Shown: positions 46,395 through 56,344 of the stretch, piece by piece
How the letters are laid out: each line of letters begins with the position of its first letter
Numbering within the stretch: the first letter of the stretch is position 1
Source of the DNA: Bacteroides sp.
Lineage (GTDB): Bacteria > Bacteroidota > Bacteroidia > Bacteroidales > Bacteroidaceae
Direction of reading: 5' to 3'
NCBI GenBank assembly: GCA_021202275.1
Contig: JAJQDI010000005.1
Span: 124,001-188,000, forward strand
DNA length: 64,000 bases
Made by a program: the position numbers and the translations under genes
Notes under the pieces: generated by a model
Seen by the model: the letters and a program-made list of their open reading frames with translations, nothing else
The model's database searches: none
What the model was told of the DNA's origin: nothing

Positions 46395-47861
46395 TTATTT
46401 GTTCGGAGCAAGGGTTGTAAAAATCTCTTGGATCACCTCTTTGTCGTCGAAGTGATGTTTCACTCCCTTGATCTCCTGATAATTCTCGTGCCCTTTTCCT
46501 GCCACAAGTACCACATCTCCGGGTTGTGCCAGCATACATGCGGTACGGATGGCCTCTTTGCGGTCGGCGATACTCAGGGTTTTGGTCATGTCCGTAGCAT
46601 CCAGTCCGGCCAGCATGTCGTTGATGATGTCCTGTGGTTCTTCGAACCGTGGATTGTCGGAAGTGATAATGACCCGGTCACTGGCCCTGGCTGCTTCCCT
46701 GGCCATGATCGGGCGTTTACCTTTGTCGCGGTTGCCACCGGCACCCACTACGGTGATCACTTTTCCTTTTCCTTCCAACACACCGTGGATGGCGTTGAGC
46801 ACGTTGACCAACGCATCGGGTGTATGGGCATAGTCTACGATCGCTGTGTATCCGGTGGGAGAGCGCAGCGCGTCGAACCGACCTGCTACGGGACGCAGGG
46901 TGCTGAGTGCCAGCAATACATCTTCTTCTTTCTTCCCTAAGAGGACAGCTGCCCCGAACACCGCTAAGAGGTTGTAAGCATTGAATTTGCCAATGAATGG
47001 CACGGCTACTTCTTTGCGGTTGAATTCCAGCAGCATCCCTTCGAAGTGGGCTTCGAGGATACGGCCTTTGAAGTCGGCCAGGCTACGGAGCGAATAGGTA
47101 TGTACCTGCGATCGGGTATTTTGTGTCATCACCAGGCCGTTCTTATCGTCGGCATTGGTCAGACTGAAAGCGCTTTTCGGCAGATCGTCGAAAAATCTCT
47201 TTTTGGCTTTCAGGTAGTTCTCTACCGTTTTGTGATAATCCAGGTGATCCCGGGTCAGGTTGGTAAAGATACCTCCCGCAAACCGGAGCCCGCTGATGCG
47301 TTTCTGCTCCACGGCGTGTGAACTTACTTCCATAAACACATACTTGCATCCTTCATCGGCCATCTGTCCGAGCAGGCGGTTGAGGGTTACCGGATCGGGA
47401 GTCGTATGTTCGGTAGGAAGTGCTTCTCCGTCTATGTAATTGCATACAGTAGAGAGCAATCCGGTCTTGTAGCCGAAGTAACGGAATGTATCGTAGAGCA
47501 GGGTGGCAACGGTGGTTTTTCCGTTGGTTCCGGTCACTCCTACCAGTTCGATCTTAGAAGTAGGATCTCCGAAAAAGCGCGTGGCAATTTTTCCTACGGC
47601 TTCTTCGCTGTCGGCCACACGGATGTAAGTCACTTCTTCCCTCCGTTCTGCCGGAAGTTCCTGACACAGAATAGCAGTTGCTCCCTTTTCTATGGCAGAG
47701 GCTATATAGCCATGTCCGTCGGTCTGGGTACCTTTGACTGCGATAAACAGATGGCCCGGACCGATCCGGCGCGAATCGGTATGTATATCCGTTACTTCTC
47801 TCTCCGAAGAGCCGATCAGCTCTTCTGTCTGTATTCCTTTGATCAATTCTTCTACTCTCAT
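46395..47861 (-). CDS. murE: UDP-N-acetylmuramoyl-L-alanyl-D-glutamate--diaminopimelate ligase
   Basis: Mur ligase adding the third amino acid. 488 residues from the ATG at 47861 ([17 protein letters not shown]); the longer frame from 47954 adds residues that run into ftsI and do not look like MurE. Motifs: [16 protein letters not shown], the ATP loop [17 protein letters not shown] near 110, and [18 protein letters not shown], where DNPR is the signature for meso-diaminopimelate (lysine enzymes differ here). So the organism probably uses meso-DAP. 37 bases separate it from ftsI. Confidence 0.96.
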   Translation of the reverse strand: MRVEELIKGIQTEELIGSSEREVTDIHTDSRRIGPGHLFIAVKGTQTDGHGYIASAIEKGATAILCQELPAERREEVTYIRVADSEEAVGKIATRFFGDPTSKIELVGVTGTNGKTTVATLLYDTFRYFGYKTGLLSTVCNYIDGEALPTEHTTPDPVTLNRLLGQMADEGCKYVFMEVSSHAVEQKRISGLRFAGGIFTNLTRDHLDYHKTVENYLKAKKRFFDDLPKSAFSLTNADDKNGLVMTQNTRSQVHTYSLRSLADFKGRILEAHFEGMLLEFNRKEVAVPFIGKFNAYNLLAVFGAAVLLGKKEEDVLLALSTLRPVAGRFDALRSPTGYTAIVDYAHTPDALVNVLNAIHGVLEGKGKVITVVGAGGNRDKGKRPIMAREAARASDRVIITSDNPRFEEPQDIINDMLAGLDATDMTKTLSIADRKEAIRTACMLAQPGDVVLVAGKGHENYQEIKGVKHHFDDKEVIQEIFTTLAPNK

Positions 47862-47898
47862 ACCTTTCTGGTTTATAGGTGTACGGGATAGTCCCGGT

Positions 47899-50022
47899 CT
47901 ACTGCAACTGGATGGAGATGGTTTGTCCTTTGCGGATAGCCGTTCCCTGTGCAAGGGATTGTTTTTTCACTTTCCCCACTCCGGAGAGGGAGACTTTCAG
48001 CCCTTTGCTTTCCAGCAGATAGACCGCATCTTTGGCTCCCATTCCTATGACGTTGGGCACCTGGTCATTCACGATCTGCCGGTCTTCCAGTCTGACATCT
48101 TCGGTACTGTGGTGGGCTACTCCCCAGACTTCTTCTCCTTTTCTGGCGCGGAAGGGAGCCTGTGTCCGGATCTTTAATGCTTCCAGTACCTGCCTAGCCT
48201 CCACCAGCTGTCCGGGCTTCACATCCGGGATCACAACGGAGGTGCTGTCGATCGCGTTACGTATGTCTAAGCGCAGGTCCCTGGCATATACCCTCTCGGC
48301 GATCCGGCCGAAAACACTTCCTGCCATCAGTCCTCCGGATGCGGGTAGACCCGGTTTCTGGATGGCCACGATGCAGCTGTATTTCGGTGCTTCGGAAGGG
48401 AAGTATCCGCAGAAGCTCACCAGATAGTTCACTGTTCCGCTCTTGTATCCAGCTGCTCCCTGGGAGATCTGCGCGGTTCCTGTCTTTCCCGAAACATGGA
48501 ATTGTTTCGACCCTGCCGGTTTGGCCAGTCCTTCGCTTACTACTTTTTCCAGGATCTCCTGTATCTGTCCGAGGGTTCGCTGCGAGCAGATCGCAGGATT
48601 GATGATCTCCGTGGGATACTCTTCTACCATTTTTCCGTCGCGTGCAATTCCTTTGACGAATTTGGGTTTCACCATGATGCCGTTGTTGGCAATGGCATTA
48701 TAGAATGTGAGCGTATTCAGCGGAGGGATCTGAGTCTCATATCCGATACTCATCCAGGGAAGGGTGGTTTTGGCGAAATAGCGTTCCTGCGGCCCCCGGA
48801 TATTGGGCTTTCCTTCCCCTGCTATCTGAAGATTGAGCGGCTGGTCGAGGCTCATCCGCTTCAGTCCGTCCACAAATTTCTGCGGATCGTTGCTGTAGTG
48901 TTTGTCTATTAAATAAGAAACACCGATGTTGGAAGATACCATCAAGATCTGGGTAACATCTAATTTCTGATACCCTCCGCGTCGCCAGTTGTGATCGCGC
49001 ATCTGCCGACCGTACATTGGCATCACTCCGTTGCCTGTGTCTACTACATCGTTCGGGGTGATCTTGCCGTCTTCCAGTGCCACCATGATAGAGGCGGTTT
49101 TGAAGGTAGATCCCGGTTCCTGCATATCGCTGATGGCGTTGTTACGTATTTCGTAATACTTGCCATCGCTTCCTTTGGTCATGTTGACGATGGCTTTCAC
49201 TTCACCGGTGGCTACTTCCATCAAAGCTACCACACCCACTGTGCCGTTGATCTCCTCTAACTTGTCAATCAGGGCTTTTTCGCAGATGTCCTGTATGTCT
49301 ACGTCAATGGTAGAGATGACATCGTATCCGTCTACGGGAGGGATCTCTACCAGGTTGAGGTATCTGTTCTTTACTTTTTGCCGGCGGGTGATCCCGTCTT
49401 TTCCTTTCAGCAGGCTGTCGAATGCCAGTTCGATACCGTTCTTCGCTCCCTGAGAAGCGTCGGGATACACATCTCCCAGCGTCCGGGCCGCCAGCGAGCC
49501 GAAGGGCTTCTTCCGCTGGTTGTAGGCCAGTTCATGGAAGCCTCCTGCAAACCGGTTCATATTGAATACCGGTAGTTTCTTAGCTTCTTTGTATTGGATG
49601 TAGGAAATCCGTTTCGGATAGATCAGGTAGTTGCGACTGCCTTGTTTGCGCCCTTTCAGCAGATGTGCCTTGAAGGAGGCGGCACTCTGGTCGGGGAAGA
49701 TACGATGCAGCCCTTCGCAGATCTCATCGAGGTGATTCAGCAGCAGGGTATCTTTCTTTTCTCCGCCGGCCAGAAAGTCCATATAGATACGATATTCCGG
49801 CAGCGAACTGGCCATGAGCTTGCCGTCTGAGGAGAGTATATTTCCCCGGGTAGGTGGTATGGCTACATTCTCTTTGACAAAGCGGTCGGCTACTTCGTGC
49901 CAATACTCTCTTTCGGCAAACATGATGACTGCCGCTTTGACAACAATAGCTATCCCGGTCAGCCCGAAAAGCAGGATGACAAAGAAATAGCGGGTCATTA
50001 TGTTTTTCTTGTTTACAGCCAC
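47899..50022 (-). CDS. ftsI: Penicillin-binding protein 2/3-like transpeptidase FtsI with PASTA domain
   Basis: Septal peptidoglycan transpeptidase, 707 residues. N-terminal membrane helix about 11-33, dimerisation domain ([19 protein letters not shown] near 55-73), and transpeptidase motifs SxxK = STFK with Ser near 305, SSN, and KTGTAQ. At the C-terminus, from about residue 640, one PASTA domain ([20 protein letters not shown]) as in many Bacteroidota and Firmicutes. The SPVD-type name can also be used; the position in the dcw run supports the FtsI role with FtsW. Confidence 0.94.
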   Translation of the reverse strand: MAVNKKNIMTRYFFVILLFGLTGIAIVVKAAVIMFAEREYWHEVADRFVKENVAIPPTRGNILSSDGKLMASSLPEYRIYMDFLAGGEKKDTLLLNHLDEICEGLHRIFPDQSAASFKAHLLKGRKQGSRNYLIYPKRISYIQYKEAKKLPVFNMNRFAGGFHELAYNQRKKPFGSLAARTLGDVYPDASQGAKNGIELAFDSLLKGKDGITRRQKVKNRYLNLVEIPPVDGYDVISTIDVDIQDICEKALIDKLEEINGTVGVVALMEVATGEVKAIVNMTKGSDGKYYEIRNNAISDMQEPGSTFKTASIMVALEDGKITPNDVVDTGNGVMPMYGRQMRDHNWRRGGYQKLDVTQILMVSSNIGVSYLIDKHYSNDPQKFVDGLKRMSLDQPLNLQIAGEGKPNIRGPQERYFAKTTLPWMSIGYETQIPPLNTLTFYNAIANNGIMVKPKFVKGIARDGKMVEEYPTEIINPAICSQRTLGQIQEILEKVVSEGLAKPAGSKQFHVSGKTGTAQISQGAAGYKSGTVNYLVSFCGYFPSEAPKYSCIVAIQKPGLPASGGLMAGSVFGRIAERVYARDLRLDIRNAIDSTSVVIPDVKPGQLVEARQVLEALKIRTQAPFRARKGEEVWGVAHHSTEDVRLEDRQIVNDQVPNVIGMGAKDAVYLLESKGLKVSLSGVGKVKKQSLAQGTAIRKGQTISIQLQ

Positions 50023-50096
50023 AAGTCTTTTTTACAGTTATAGTTCGACTCCTGTTTCTTCTGAAGTTTCGTTCCGAAGGTGCAGGACGTTTTTTA

Positions 50097-50456
50097 TTAT
50101 TTCCGGATCAGGTAAGGCGGATGCGTGGAGGTCTGCAGATCTGTTTCTTTCGCGGATATATATTCTTCTATACGCGACTGGCGGCTTTTCTCCATCAGCT
50201 CTGAATTGCGTGTCAGCGCATCGTATTTGATGTCTGTCAACTCCTGTTTCAACTGATCTATCTCCAGCAACTGTCTTTGGCTGGCATACCGGTTGTGAAT
50301 ATATACGATCGTAAGCAGAATGATCAGGATCAACAGTTTCACCTGACGACCGAAAAAATCACTACCCAGGATGTCTCCTCCCAGAATACTCTTGATCGAG
50401 GTACGGCCCTTTTTCTTCTCTTCCTGAGGCTGTGTGGTTACTTTTTCCTCTTCCAT
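50097..50456 (-). CDS. FtsL-like cell division protein
   Basis: 119 residues. A charged, Lys/Glu-rich cytoplasmic N-terminus, one membrane helix about 41-60 (VKLLILIILLTIVYIHN), then a short coiled coil (QLLEIDQLKQELTDIKYDALTRNSEL). This is the FtsL topology, and it lies at the FtsL position between rsmH and ftsI. Sequence similarity to E. coli FtsL is not visible, so the name is inferred from form and place. Confidence 0.75.
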   Translation of the reverse strand: MEEEKVTTQPQEEKKKGRTSIKSILGGDILGSDFFGRQVKLLILIILLTIVYIHNRYASQRQLLEIDQLKQELTDIKYDALTRNSELMEKSRQSRIEEYISAKETDLQTSTHPPYLIRK

Positions 50457-50483
50457 GGTCAGATATTCCCTTTTGTTTCCGAT

Positions 50484-51395
50484 TTATCGTTTTTCCGCGA
50501 TCCGCAGTTTCGCACTGCGCGAGCGGGGGTTTCGCTCCTGTTCTTCCTCTGTGGGTACGATTACCTTGTTGTTGATCAGTTTGTACGGGGTTTGCCGGTT
50601 CCCAAAGAAATCCTGCTCCATCTTCCCCTCTACATTCCCGGTCTTCATCAGGTTCTTGACCATACGGTCTTCCAGCGAATGATAGGTGATCACTACCAGG
50701 CGGCCACCGGGTCTTAAAGCCTCTGTAGCTGCCATCAGCATCTCTTTCAGTGCTTCCATCTCCTGGTTCACCTCCATGCGCAGGGCCTGGAATACCTTTG
50801 CCAGTTCTTTCTTCTCGCGTTCCCGTCCGAAGAGTGGTTTCACTATTTCCAGGAACTGTCCGGTGGTACGGATCTTCTCCTGCTGCCGGGCTTTTACCAG
50901 TACGGATGCCAGCCTGCGGCTGTTCTTCAATTCTCCGTAGAGGTAGAAAAGATTGGCCAGACGCTCTTCGTCGTAGGAATTTACGACGTCGGCGGCCGTA
51001 AGGTGACCTTTGCGGTTCATGCGCATATCCAGTTCTCCGTCGAACCGGAAAGAGAATCCACGCTCCCTGTCATCGAAATGGTGGGAGGAGACTCCCAGAT
51101 CGGCCAGCAGACTGTCTATCTGTGTGATGTCGTGGTAGCGCAGGAAGTTGTAGAGGTAGCGGAAGTTGCTCCGTACAAAAACAAAACGCGGATCATCTAC
51201 GATATTCTGTTCCGCATCCTGGTCCTGATCGAATCCCAGTAACCGACCCTCTGCTCCTAACAGGGAAAGTATTTCACGCGAATGGCCTCCGCCACCGAAG
51301 GTGACGTCTACATACGTTCCTCCGGGTTGCAGGTTCATACCCTCTATACTCTCCCGAAGCAGTACCGGCACGTGATATGTTGGTTCCGTAGACAT
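50484..51395 (-). CDS. rsmH: 16S rRNA (cytosine(1402)-N(4))-methyltransferase
   Basis: 303 residues. It methylates N4 of C1402 of 16S rRNA in the decoding centre. HVPVLLRESIEGM at the N-terminus, the SAM site YVDVTFGGGGHSREIL near 33-48, then DLGVSSHHFDD, and RPGGRLVVITYHSLEDRMVKN near 225. The C-terminal NPRSRSAKLRIAEK is the family end. It follows mraZ by 42 bases. Confidence 0.96.
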   Translation of the reverse strand: MSTEPTYHVPVLLRESIEGMNLQPGGTYVDVTFGGGGHSREILSLLGAEGRLLGFDQDQDAEQNIVDDPRFVFVRSNFRYLYNFLRYHDITQIDSLLADLGVSSHHFDDRERGFSFRFDGELDMRMNRKGHLTAADVVNSYDEERLANLFYLYGELKNSRRLASVLVKARQQEKIRTTGQFLEIVKPLFGREREKKELAKVFQALRMEVNQEMEALKEMLMAATEALRPGGRLVVITYHSLEDRMVKNLMKTGNVEGKMEQDFFGNRQTPYKLINNKVIVPTEEEQERNPRSRSAKLRIAEKR

Positions 51396-51437
51396 CTGTT
51401 TTTACTTGTTTGTTGTAATTTTCCTGTTGGTGATGAC

Positions 51438-51908
51438 TTATACTTCCGTTTTCTCCTCTCCCGGTGCTCTCATGATCTCTTCCAATGCCGTTCCGAACGC
51501 TTCGGCAGACATGAAAGGGTGTTCGGTCTTTTCTCGCGCCCATATTTCGATCTTGTTGTCGATACCGATAAACCGGACTTCACTCCGGATGCCTGTGATC
51601 TGCAGGTAGCGTTTCGGGATCAGGATGCGTCCGCTGCTATCGGGGGAGATGATCTCTACGTCGCTGACGAACTGACGGAAAATAAGCTGGTGTGTCGCAT
51701 TCCACTTATTGAGGCGGCTGCGCAGTTCGTTCAGCTCTTCGTTCCATACACTTTCGGGATAGAGAACCAGGCAGTCCTGGAATACATCTTTGCGCATGAT
51801 AAGCCTCTCTTCGGAAGCAGCCTGGAGCTGTTTCCGGAACTGAACGGGGATGAATATCCTTCCCTTCATGTCGGCCTTGGCTTCGATATTTCCCAAAAAA
51901 CGTATCAT
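51438..51908 (-). CDS. mraZ: Transcriptional regulator MraZ
   Basis: 156 residues from the ATG at 51908 (MIRFLGNIEAKADMKGRI). An open frame upstream to 51992 is not MraZ-like. Two SpoVT/AbrB-like domains are visible: KADMKGRIFIPVQFRKQL near 9-26 and SPDSSGRILIPKRYL near 87-101. MraZ usually forms a ring, binds repeats of TGGGN type in front of its own gene and regulates the dcw operon. Here a matching set of 10-bp spaced boxes stands directly upstream (51941-51964). Confidence 0.93.
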   Translation of the reverse strand: MIRFLGNIEAKADMKGRIFIPVQFRKQLQAASEERLIMRKDVFQDCLVLYPESVWNEELNELRSRLNKWNATHQLIFRQFVSDVEIISPDSSGRILIPKRYLQITGIRSEVRFIGIDNKIEIWAREKTEHPFMSAEAFGTALEEIMRAPGEEKTEV

Positions 51909-51940
51909 TCCCACCTTATTATAAGATATGACCGTAAAAA

Positions 51941-51964
51941 TACACATTTCTCCACAATTCCCCA
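51941..51964 (-). promoter_or_regulatory. Probable MraZ operator (three boxes at 10-bp spacing)
   Basis: On the - strand TGGGGAATTG, TGGAGAAATG and TGTA follow each other at exact 10-bp intervals (plus-strand CCCA 51961, TCCA 51951, TACA 51941). MraZ of E. coli binds TGGGN repeats spaced in this way. The third box is weak. It lies about 35 bases before the mraZ ATG. Confidence 0.5.
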
Positions 51965-52211
51965 CTTTTTTATAGAAAAATCTTATAATCAAGTTTTCAA
52001 CAGAGTGTTAATAAGTTAGCCAGGTGCCGTAAGGGGTATATTACGGGCAATTCCGGGATGGGTGGTAGTTTTGATGTGGGATATCTAAGGATGAGGGAGG
52101 AGAAGAGTTGTTTGCAGGTAAAGAGGCCGGTTGGTTTTGATGAGAGGGAATTCTGATAAAAAATCTTGTTGGTTATGGGTGGTTCCCGGAGGATAGAATT
52201 AAGGGATGTAC

Positions 52212-52320
52212 GGATTTACGATTGAAGTTACAGAAAGAATATTTTCGTAAACCTTAAAACGTAACGTTTTATATGCAAACATACGAAAAACATATTTTCT
52301 TCTTTGCGACGTGTGTCTCT
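52212..52320 (+). repeat. Dispersed intergenic repeat, copy C
   Basis: GGATTTACGATTGAAGTTAC, then AGAAAGAATATTTTCGTAAA, TATATGCAAACATA and finally GTGTGTCTCT. It aligns with 59029-59146 (reverse strand) and 15302-15380. The left end matches the TIR of the element at 22547-22840. Confidence 0.7.
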
Positions 52321-52499
52321 GCGAGCCAGGTACACTATAAATTTGAATGTGTATTCTGTACGGTCTCTATCCGGTGGATGATCTCCATATCTATTTGAAT
52401 TTTATAGGATTATTGGATGGGAAGGTATATGGGGAGAAAAGTGCAGGGTGCAGAAATAGATTTTGATAGATCACATCATCTTTGTATTGCACTTATGCG

Positions 52500-52520
52500 G
52501 AGACGCACGCCGTGCGTCTC
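52500..52520. repeat. Small perfect hairpin GAGACGCACG-C-CGTGCGTCTC
   Basis: 10-bp stem with one-base centre, followed by TACAGG. The GAGACG/CGTCTC end is also seen at 59032-59037 and 15375-15381, so this may be a terminal module of the repeat family. Confidence 0.6.
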
Positions 52521-52614
52521 TACAGGTGGATGATAGCATGGAGATACTTTTCTGTCAAAGGATAGGTCGCCTGATTCTGGTTGTCCTGACGGAGGGATAT
52601 TTATTTTTCATAGA

Positions 52615-53682
52615 TCAGAAACAAACTGTTCCTGTTCCTTCTTTTCCGGTAAGTGCTCCCGGTAGTAATTCGCAGGCCAATACATACTGAGATGGAACTG
52701 TCCCTGTGTTTGTTATGCCATACCAGGAGATGGGTTTGAATCCGAACCGGTAATAATAGGCCGGATCTCCACACAGGAATATCGCAGTGTATCCTTCCTG
52801 GTAAGCCTGCCGGAGGCCCTCTTCCATCAGGGCTGTTCCGACGCCTTTGTTGCGATAAAATAGTTTTACTGACAGCGCGGCTACAGCCAGGGATCTCAGT
52901 GTCGGATGATCCGCATATTTCACATCTGTGCGTGTAAGCATCAGGTGTCCGATCAGCTCTTCCTGTTTGTGTGCTACCCAGGCCAGCCGGGGCAGGTAGT
53001 TCTCACTGTCACGGAGCTGGCTGATAAAGTCCTGTTCGTCTCCATCTTTTACAGCGGCTGTTTCGAAAGCGGTACGGATAAATTCATGGATCTCCGGAAA
53101 TTCATCCGGTTGTTCGTTGCGTATGGTGAAGGTTTTATGCAGTCGTTGCGGGGGCAGCGGTGGAGTTTGGCGGAGGGTCAGCGGAATGAGCCAATCCATT
53201 TCCGCAGGTCTGCCGTAGATGCGCGATTCTTCTCCCCAGGGATGGTATCCTTGTCCGAGATAGGTATATCCCTTCCGTTCATAAAACCCGATGTGTCCGG
53301 TAGATAGGTAGAGTTGTTCGTAACCGGCACGGTAACCGTCTGTACGTGCCTTTTCGAGCAGTAAGGAGGCGTACCCGTTGCATCGGTGTTCTTCTTCTAC
53401 ATAGAGCGCGCATACCCAGGGCATCAGATCCATCCGGCTGATGAAGTCGTTGGAGATAAGACCTGCGCAACCGATCAGTTGATTGTCTTTTTCCAGTACA
53501 TACCATTGCGGTAGCGGCGAAGCGGTATTCAGGCTATTCTCGATGCAGTCGCGATAGACCAGTGCAGGCACAGAGCTCCATTTGCTCTGAATATAGCGGA
53601 TGATGGGTTCAAGGTATGCCGGGAATTCCCTGACGGAAATCACACGGGGAAGAAAGGTCGATGGCTGGATCCGGGTGTTCAT
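52615..53682 (-). CDS. Tandem GNAT acetyltransferase (two domains)
   Basis: 355 residues made of two GCN5-like N-acetyltransferase domains. The first (about 10-165) has CALYVEEEHRCNGYASLLLEKA, with an acetyl-CoA loop of R-x-x-G-x-A type, and FYERKGYTYLG. The second (about 185-350) has AVAALSVKLFYRNKGVGTALMEEGLRQA with RNKGVG as the CoA loop, and YYYRFGFKPISW, as in YhbS-like proteins. Substrates unknown. It starts 61 bases after the AraC-type gene on the same strand and may be regulated with it. Confidence 0.8.
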   Translation of the reverse strand: MNTRIQPSTFLPRVISVREFPAYLEPIIRYIQSKWSSVPALVYRDCIENSLNTASPLPQWYVLEKDNQLIGCAGLISNDFISRMDLMPWVCALYVEEEHRCNGYASLLLEKARTDGYRAGYEQLYLSTGHIGFYERKGYTYLGQGYHPWGEESRIYGRPAEMDWLIPLTLRQTPPLPPQRLHKTFTIRNEQPDEFPEIHEFIRTAFETAAVKDGDEQDFISQLRDSENYLPRLAWVAHKQEELIGHLMLTRTDVKYADHPTLRSLAVAALSVKLFYRNKGVGTALMEEGLRQAYQEGYTAIFLCGDPAYYYRFGFKPISWYGITNTGTVPSQYVLACELLPGALTGKEGTGTVCF

Positions 53683-53743
53683 GGTTTTTATTTTTAAGTG
53701 ATCTGTTTATCGGAAAACACGTTTGTATGGCAGCATGTTTTTC

Positions 53744-54841
53744 TCAGCGATGTGCCACAGGTATATATACCTCTGTGATCAGGTGCTCTTCTCCGACCTG
53801 CCGGGGACTGTTGAGGTAATGTTCGAACATGGTACAGTCGCATACATAGTATTCGCTCCGGGGGAGCCAGTATCGGTAAATGAAGCAGTACACATCGTTC
53901 AGCTGATGATGGGGCCCTTGATAGGTGAATACCGCGTATTTGCCCCCTTCGAGTTGTTGTATGCCCAGGGGAGCTTTTGCTCTGGTCTTTGTGGTCCGGT
54001 TCGTGGCCACATAGATGTGTTGCTTTTCCGGCCGGGTGATGGTGGGGGCGTTGTGAGAGAAACTGTAGTACTGGTTCCGGCTGTCGGGTATGCCGTTCTT
54101 TCCTGTGAGACGAAAGAGTTTTTCCCAGCCTTCCATGTAGGCATGAAGTTCCAGATGAGGCTTTACCAGACGTATGCAGAGCACCTCTTTGCGATCCACG
54201 ATACGTATTTCGGGTTCCAGGAAGACGGCACATTCGGTACGTCGTATGGGTACAGAGAGATCGGAAGGCTCTTTGCGGTATACAGAGGGACTTTGTCCGA
54301 AATGATTCCGGAAAGCCCGCGAGAGTGAATAGTGGCTCTGATAGCCGATCTCATCGGCAATCTGCGCAAGGCTGTGGGAGGTGGTACGGAGTCTGAACGC
54401 GGCAGTTTCCAGCCGTATGCGTTGGAGGTACTCTCCGGGGCTTTCGTTCATCACGGCTTTGAAGATCCGATGAAAGTGGAAGCGGGAGATACAGGCTACG
54501 TCGGCCAGGCAAGCCAGATCTATGGATTGGGCGATGTGTTGGCGCATATAGATCAGTACCCGATTCACGGCTGTCAGGTATTCGTCCTGTGTACTGTCTT
54601 TTACCTGCCAGCGTTTCAGGGTAACGAGTTGCAGGCGCATCCGCAGTTCTGCCTCCGGAGTACTCAGCCTTCGGCCATCGTCCGAATGATAGCTGTCCGG
54701 GTATTCCAGGGAAGAGGTGATCATCTCGTCTAAGGTGACCTCTTCGGTGTATTTGCCTTCCTGGTAGCAGTAGCAGCAATAGTCTGACGTGGTAGTTTTA
54801 TCGGCATTGGTTCCGAAATATTTGAGTGCAGTCAGGGGCAT
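53744..54841 (-). CDS. AraC-family regulator with zinc ribbon and GyrI-like effector domain
   Basis: 365 residues from the first ATG. N-terminal part of a zinc ribbon (CCYC near 22-25), then an AraC HTH pair at about 90-195 (IDLACLADVACISRFHFHRIFK, and IADEIGYQSHYSLSRAFRNHFGQSP), and a GyrI-like ligand-binding domain to the C-terminus. The frame continues upstream of the ATG without a stop and reads ICQSCG directly before it, which would supply the missing first cysteine pair of the ribbon. The real start is therefore likely upstream at a non-ATG codon, perhaps CTG at 54892-54890. It may control the double-GNAT gene that follows. Confidence 0.83.
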   Translation of the reverse strand: MPLTALKYFGTNADKTTTSDYCCYCYQEGKYTEEVTLDEMITSSLEYPDSYHSDDGRRLSTPEAELRMRLQLVTLKRWQVKDSTQDEYLTAVNRVLIYMRQHIAQSIDLACLADVACISRFHFHRIFKAVMNESPGEYLQRIRLETAAFRLRTTSHSLAQIADEIGYQSHYSLSRAFRNHFGQSPSVYRKEPSDLSVPIRRTECAVFLEPEIRIVDRKEVLCIRLVKPHLELHAYMEGWEKLFRLTGKNGIPDSRNQYYSFSHNAPTITRPEKQHIYVATNRTTKTRAKAPLGIQQLEGGKYAVFTYQGPHHQLNDVYCFIYRYWLPRSEYYVCDCTMFEHYLNSPRQVGEEHLITEVYIPVAHR

Positions 54842-55306
54842 GCCGCAACTCTGGCATATCGGGGTGGGTACGTGGGTTATGGGTGAATGCAGAGTTTTCC
54901 GTGTATATTTACTTCTAATGATACGTGAACATACAAAAGTAGGGATAAATCGGGAAAAAGGTTAACCATACTTGCTATATTCATGTAATACGTACGGATC
55001 AAGGAGCACTGACTCATTCCTTTTAGTTATTTGCCTGTGCGATAAGAGATAAAAAAATGGGAACCTGAAATTATTATGTATGAGGGATCTCTCTGTTTAA
55101 AAAATGAAAATATAATGATATCTTATTGTTCCTGTTTTTATTTTAATTGTTATTATGACAATCTTATCCATAAAGATTTTAATCTTGTTTTTCCAGTATG
55201 TAAATTAGATAGTTGTTTTATTGGATTTTTATCCGAATGGTCAACTGCTTCTTTTGATAATAAATAAGTTAATTTTAATCTTTAATGTATTTCTTGTGTT
55301 GATATA
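54842..55306. other. Intergenic region, AT-rich
   Basis: From the AraC gene to the lipoprotein promoter. The first 60 bases continue the AraC zinc ribbon reading frame. The rest is AT-rich; a 63-codon frame at 55076-55267 (+) is not protein-like. Nothing else is recognised. Confidence 0.4.
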
Positions 55307-55338
55307 TTTGAATATGTCTGATTAATAAACTACTTTTG
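55307..55338 (+). promoter_or_regulatory. Bacteroidales-type promoter of the lipoprotein gene
   Basis: TTTG at 55307-55310, a 20-base spacer and TACTTTTG at 55331-55338, a full consensus match. Transcription would begin near 55345, leaving a leader of about 90 bases. Confidence 0.7.
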
Positions 55339-55432
55339 TTGCAGTATCTTATTTTTCTATAAAAGAGTATAGTAAAAGCCAGTTCTCTGACTTTGTAAAT
55401 GACTTTTTTATGGGTATTCATCTAATAAATTT

Positions 55433-56266
55433 ATGGGTATGAAAGATTTATTTTTTGCTTTTGTGTGCTTGTTAAGTACAAGGTTTATGGTTTCCTGTTC
55501 TCAGGAAGAGGTTTCTGCTGTCGATGAAACGGTTCCGGTCACCCGGGCAGTTGTGGAACTGGAATTTCCTACTATAACCTATGATACGGAACCTGGGACC
55601 AATTATACATGGGTAGATGAGACTGAAGAAGATCTGAGAGAGATTCTGGAAAAATCACTGGAGATCTATGACCTTTATTTTGTTGCACCGGGTATTGTGG
55701 AATTTGATATGACCGACCAGGGTGTTGAAGATGGTAAGGTAACGATGACTATACCGGGTATAGATGTCGAAGAATGGACTGTGAATATAGATATGATCAC
55801 CTATGCTACTCTTCGCTTTGATAGCCTTCTGAACTCCATTGATATAAACCTGGATATTATACCGGATTTTGTGAGTATAGCCACTTCGTTTACCGTCGAT
55901 ACCGATGAACCGCTTAATGTGCCTATTGACCTGAATTTCACAGCGTCAGATACACCTTTTGTTCTTGCTGAAGTTGATTCTGACGTGTATATAAATGGAG
56001 GACTTGCCAGGATCGTGGAACTTGCCGGAGGAGGAGTAGATGACGATTCCTATTTTACCTATGAGGTTGATATGAGTAGCCAGGGCGTTCAGGGAGGTGC
56101 TTTTGAACTTTTTCTTAAGGGGAGTTTTAATAACTGGACGGTAGAGATCAATACTATTTTATATGAGTACCTTCTGCTTCATCCGGAGAATCCTGTTTTT
56201 GCCTTTGTAGAACTTGTACCTGGTGAGTTCACATTTACTTTCAACATCAGTGCCACTGAGGAATAG
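55433..56266 (+). CDS. Acidic lipoprotein of unknown function
   Basis: 277 residues (ATG at 55439, two codons later, is equally possible). The signal LLSTRFMVSC ends in a lipobox-like MVSC, so the product is a lipoprotein. The mature part begins SQEEVSAVDETVPVTRAV, common in secreted lipoproteins of Bacteroidales, and is strongly acidic with alternating hydrophobic and polar residues that suggest beta strands in two or three repeats (ITYDTEPG.., TVDTDEPLNVPIDLNFTA, YFTYEVDMSS). No family is recognised. It is a single gene with its own promoter and a shared terminator. Confidence 0.75.
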   Translation: MGMKDLFFAFVCLLSTRFMVSCSQEEVSAVDETVPVTRAVVELEFPTITYDTEPGTNYTWVDETEEDLREILEKSLEIYDLYFVAPGIVEFDMTDQGVEDGKVTMTIPGIDVEEWTVNIDMITYATLRFDSLLNSIDINLDIIPDFVSIATSFTVDTDEPLNVPIDLNFTASDTPFVLAEVDSDVYINGGLARIVELAGGGVDDDSYFTYEVDMSSQGVQGGAFELFLKGSFNNWTVEINTILYEYLLLHPENPVFAFVELVPGEFTFTFNISATEE

Positions 56267-56344
56267 TGGCTTGACCGGAAGGGTGTCAAAGAAGATCTTT
56301 CCGGATGGTTTTTAATAGATGCACTTTGCATGTGCAATCATACA

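Larger units (their letters stand above)
51965..52614. other. Intergenic region between mraZ and the GNAT gene
   Basis: About 650 bases without a gene. It holds the unidentified dcw promoter on the - strand, repeat copy C (52212-52320) and a perfect hairpin at 52500-52520. Confidence 0.5.

Noticed and set aside
55076..55267. 63-codon open frame on the + strand in the AT-rich region
   Set aside because: Composition is that of random AT-rich sequence, with no promoter or conserved motif.
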